A program made the translations under genes and the position numbers. The notes under the pieces were generated by a model. The model had not been told where the DNA came from and did no database searches. It worked only from the letters and a program-made list of their open reading frames with translations. Positions 62,000 through 64,000 of a stretch of 64,000 bases of DNA are shown here, piece after piece. Each line of letters opens with the position of its first letter. Within the stretch, counting starts at the first letter, position 1. Location: contig NZ_CACSKD010000001.1 in the NCBI RefSeq assembly GCF_902706285.1, positions 248,001-312,000 of the forward strand, read 5' to 3'. This DNA comes from Rhizobium sp. 18055. GTDB lineage: Bacteria; Pseudomonadota; Alphaproteobacteria; Rhizobiales; Rhizobiaceae.

Positions 62000-64000
62000 T
62001 TATTCGCCGGGCACGACCGCCGGGTTGTCATGGACGGTTTCGGCTTTTTCGGCGGGCTTGGGGTCCTTCCAGGCGATCAGGCGATAGAACATCGGGATGA
62101 AGAACGTCGCGATGAACGTTGCCGCCAGCATGCCGCCAATGACGCCTGTACCGATTGCGTGACGACTTGCCGAGCCTGCCCCTGAGCTGATTGCCAGCGG
62201 CACGACACCCAGGATGAAAGCAAGCGACGTCATGACGATCGGACGGAAACGAAGGCGGGCTGCCTCGATCGCCGCCTCGCCGGCGCTCATTCCCTCATGT
62301 CGCTTCAGAACGGCGAACTCGACGATGAGGATGGCGTTCTTCGCCGCAAGGCCGATCAGCGTGACCATCCCGATCTGGAAGTAGACGTCGTTGGTCAATC
62401 CACGCAGCTCGGTTGCCAGCAGTGCGCCGAACAAGGCGAACGGAATGGCGGTGATGACGGCGAGTGGCAGTGTCCACTTCTCGTACTGCGCCGCAAGGAT
62501 CAGGAACACCATGACAATGCCGAAGAGCATTGCCTGCGTGCCGGCGCCGCCAGTTGCCAGTTCCTGGTAGGCCGAGCCTGTCCAGGCGATCTGGTAACTC
62601 GCCGGCAGTGTCTGCGCGGCCACTTCCTGCAGCGCCTTGATAGCGTCGCCTGACGTGTAGCCGGGAGCAGGATTGCCGGTGATCTTGGCAGAGTTGAACG
62701 CGTTGAAACGTTCGACCTGATCCGGGCCTATGATGCGCGTCACCTTCACCAGCGCATCCAGCGGAATCATGCTGCCGCTGTCAGACCGCACGAACACCTG
62801 ACGAAGATCATCAGGCGATTGGCGGAATGCATCTTCAGACTGGAGTTTGACCTGATAGTTGCGGCCATAGAGCGTGAAGTCGTTGACATAGAGGCTGCCG
62901 AAAGTGGCCTGCATGGCATCGAAGACGGTGTCGATCGGCACACCGAGCGCCTTCGCCTTTTCGCGATCCAGATCGGCATTATACTGCGGAACGCTGGCGT
63001 CGAACGTGGTGCGCACGGCTGTCAGCTCCGGGCGCTTTGAGGCTGCGGCCACAAGCTTTCCGGCCTGGTCGGCAAGATTGGCAATGCCGTTGCCACCGCG
63101 GTCCTGAACGTAGGCTTCGAAGCCGCCGGTTGTGCTCAGACCCTGGATAGGCGGCGGATTGAATGCCAGAACCATCCCGTCCTTGATACCACTATTGGCA
63201 CCGATGATCGGACCGGCCATGTTTCGTGCATCCAGTGCCGCAGTGGTCCGTTCCTTCCAATCCTTGAGGATGATGAAGGAGACGCCCGCGCTGGTCTTCA
63301 GGCCGCCGGACAGAATGTCAAAGCCGGAGACGGCGAAAACATCCTCGATACCGGGTAGCTTGGTGGTGTTGGCAACCACCTGATCCATCACGGCTTCCGT
63401 ACGCGGCAGCGAGGCCGCCGGCGGCAGGATGGCGATCTGCAGCACCCAGCCCTGGTCCTCGTTCGGAACAAGCGAACCCGGAATGGTGTAGAAGAGGTAT
63501 CCGGTTGCGCCGAGCAGCCCCGCGACCAGCAACAGGCCGATTGCGAACCGCTTGACGAAGAACCGAACGCCCGCGGTGTATCCCGCCGTCAGCCGGTCGA
63601 AGGCACGGTTGAAAATGCGGAACGGCAGCGCCGGCTGGTGATGGCCCGGCTTGAGGATCAGACCGCACAAGGCAGGTGTCAGCGTCAATGCCACGATGCC
63701 CGACAGAATGACCGAGATGGCGATGGTAACGGCAAACTGCTTGTACATCTGGCCGGCAAGGCCGCCCATGAAGGAGACCGGGATGAAGACCGAGCAAAGC
63801 ACGAGCACGATGGCGACCACCGGACCGGTGACCTCACCCATCGCCTTGATCGCCGCATCCTTCGGCGACAGCTTATCGACGGTCATGAGCCGCTCGACGT
63901 TCTCCAGAACCACGATCGCGTCGTCCACCACGATCCCGATGGCCAGCACGAGGCCAAAAAGCGTGAGCAGGTTGATGGAGAAACCGAGCATATACATGCC
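62000..64000 (-). CDS. RND efflux pump inner-membrane subunit (AcrB/MexB, HAE1), C-terminal part
   Basis: At least 666 residues, open at the right edge; about 380 N-terminal residues are missing. It begins inside TM4, with the proton-relay aspartates in [18 protein letters not shown], then TM5-6 ([40 protein letters not shown]). The large second periplasmic loop has YFVKRF- and [18 protein letters not shown] docking segments ([40 protein letters not shown]). The last membrane block includes [40 protein letters not shown] and [20 protein letters not shown]. No membrane-fusion subunit is visible. Drug specificity cannot be read. Confidence 0.95.
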   Translation of the reverse strand, partial: GMYMLGFSINLLTLFGLVLAIGIVVDDAIVVLENVERLMTVDKLSPKDAAIKAMGEVTGPVVAIVLVLCSVFIPVSFMGGLAGQMYKQFAVTIAISVILSGIVALTLTPALCGLILKPGHHQPALPFRIFNRAFDRLTAGYTAGVRFFVKRFAIGLLLVAGLLGATGYLFYTIPGSLVPNEDQGWVLQIAILPPAASLPRTEAVMDQVVANTTKLPGIEDVFAVSGFDILSGGLKTSAGVSFIILKDWKERTTAALDARNMAGPIIGANSGIKDGMVLAFNPPPIQGLSTTGGFEAYVQDRGGNGIANLADQAGKLVAAASKRPELTAVRTTFDASVPQYNADLDREKAKALGVPIDTVFDAMQATFGSLYVNDFTLYGRNYQVKLQSEDAFRQSPDDLRQVFVRSDSGSMIPLDALVKVTRIIGPDQVERFNAFNSAKITGNPAPGYTSGDAIKALQEVAAQTLPASYQIAWTGSAYQELATGGAGTQAMLFGIVMVFLILAAQYEKWTLPLAVITAIPFALFGALLATELRGLTNDVYFQIGMVTLIGLAAKNAILIVEFAVLKRHEGMSAGEAAIEAARLRFRPIVMTSLAFILGVVPLAISSGAGSASRHAIGTGVIGGMLAATFIATFFIPMFYRLIAWKDPKPAEKAETVHDNPAVVPGE

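Overview
The window is about 61% GC by impression and reads as an alpha-proteobacterium of the Rhizobiaceae (Rhizobium/Agrobacterium type). Signs are the density of ABC uptake systems each with its own regulator, a DUF982 protein, an IalB-family protein, a Spy/CpxP-like LTxxQ protein, and a general-stress-type promoter motif (GGAAC-N18-TT). Such a set of catabolic cassettes is typical of a secondary chromosome or megaplasmid, but no replication gene, rRNA, tRNA, IS element or CRISPR array was seen. Both ends are cut: a GntR regulator at the left edge and an RND pump at the right edge.

Layout. 1-5.7 kb: an amino-acid ABC operon with an M20 amidohydrolase and a GntR/FCD regulator, divergent from a PLP C-S lyase-like enzyme. 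5.7-15.2 kb: a peptide-type (family 5) ABC transporter divergent from a FadR-like regulator followed by mannonate dehydratase, KdgD and a GH1 beta-glucosidase; four copies of CATA-N-TATG mark the likely shared operators. 15.4-20.0 kb: nitroreductase, LysR, DoxX, glutathionyl-hydroquinone reductase-like GST, carboxylesterase and acyl-CoA thioesterase, a set that looks like quinone/electrophile defence. 20.1-26.5 kb: a six-gene minus-strand sugar operon (isomerase, RbsB/A/C-type ABC, RpiR regulator, PfkB kinase). 27-34.1 kb: a BamA paralogue, an IalB protein, a two-component system and an LTxxQ periplasmic protein, suggestive of an envelope-stress locus. 34.1-36.1 kb: small unknown genes. 36.2-42.2 kb: ThuA protein and orphan sugar-binding protein divergent from LacI regulator, DUF2264 protein and 2-hydroxyacid dehydrogenase. 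42.3-45.5 kb: MscS channel, YghU-like GST, luciferase-like monooxygenase. 45.7-51.4 kb: HutC-type regulator divergent from a complete sugar ABC transporter and a GNAT protein.

51.9-59.2 kb carries the most unusual pair: an 1836-residue glutamate-synthase-like protein with an altered Fe-S cysteine spacing and an extra C-terminal domain, followed at once by a CysJ-like diflavin reductase, with no GltD in the window. 59.5-61.9 kb holds small stress-type or exported proteins and a well-formed candidate small RNA with its own promoter and terminator. 62-64 kb is the C-terminal part of an RND efflux pump.

The recurring design is a catabolic cassette with a local repressor, a shared divergent promoter with an inverted-repeat operator and, in three sugar systems, a stem-loop just after the binding-protein gene. 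Start codons were chosen by hand from ribosome-binding sites and overlaps; functions are family-level unless stated.
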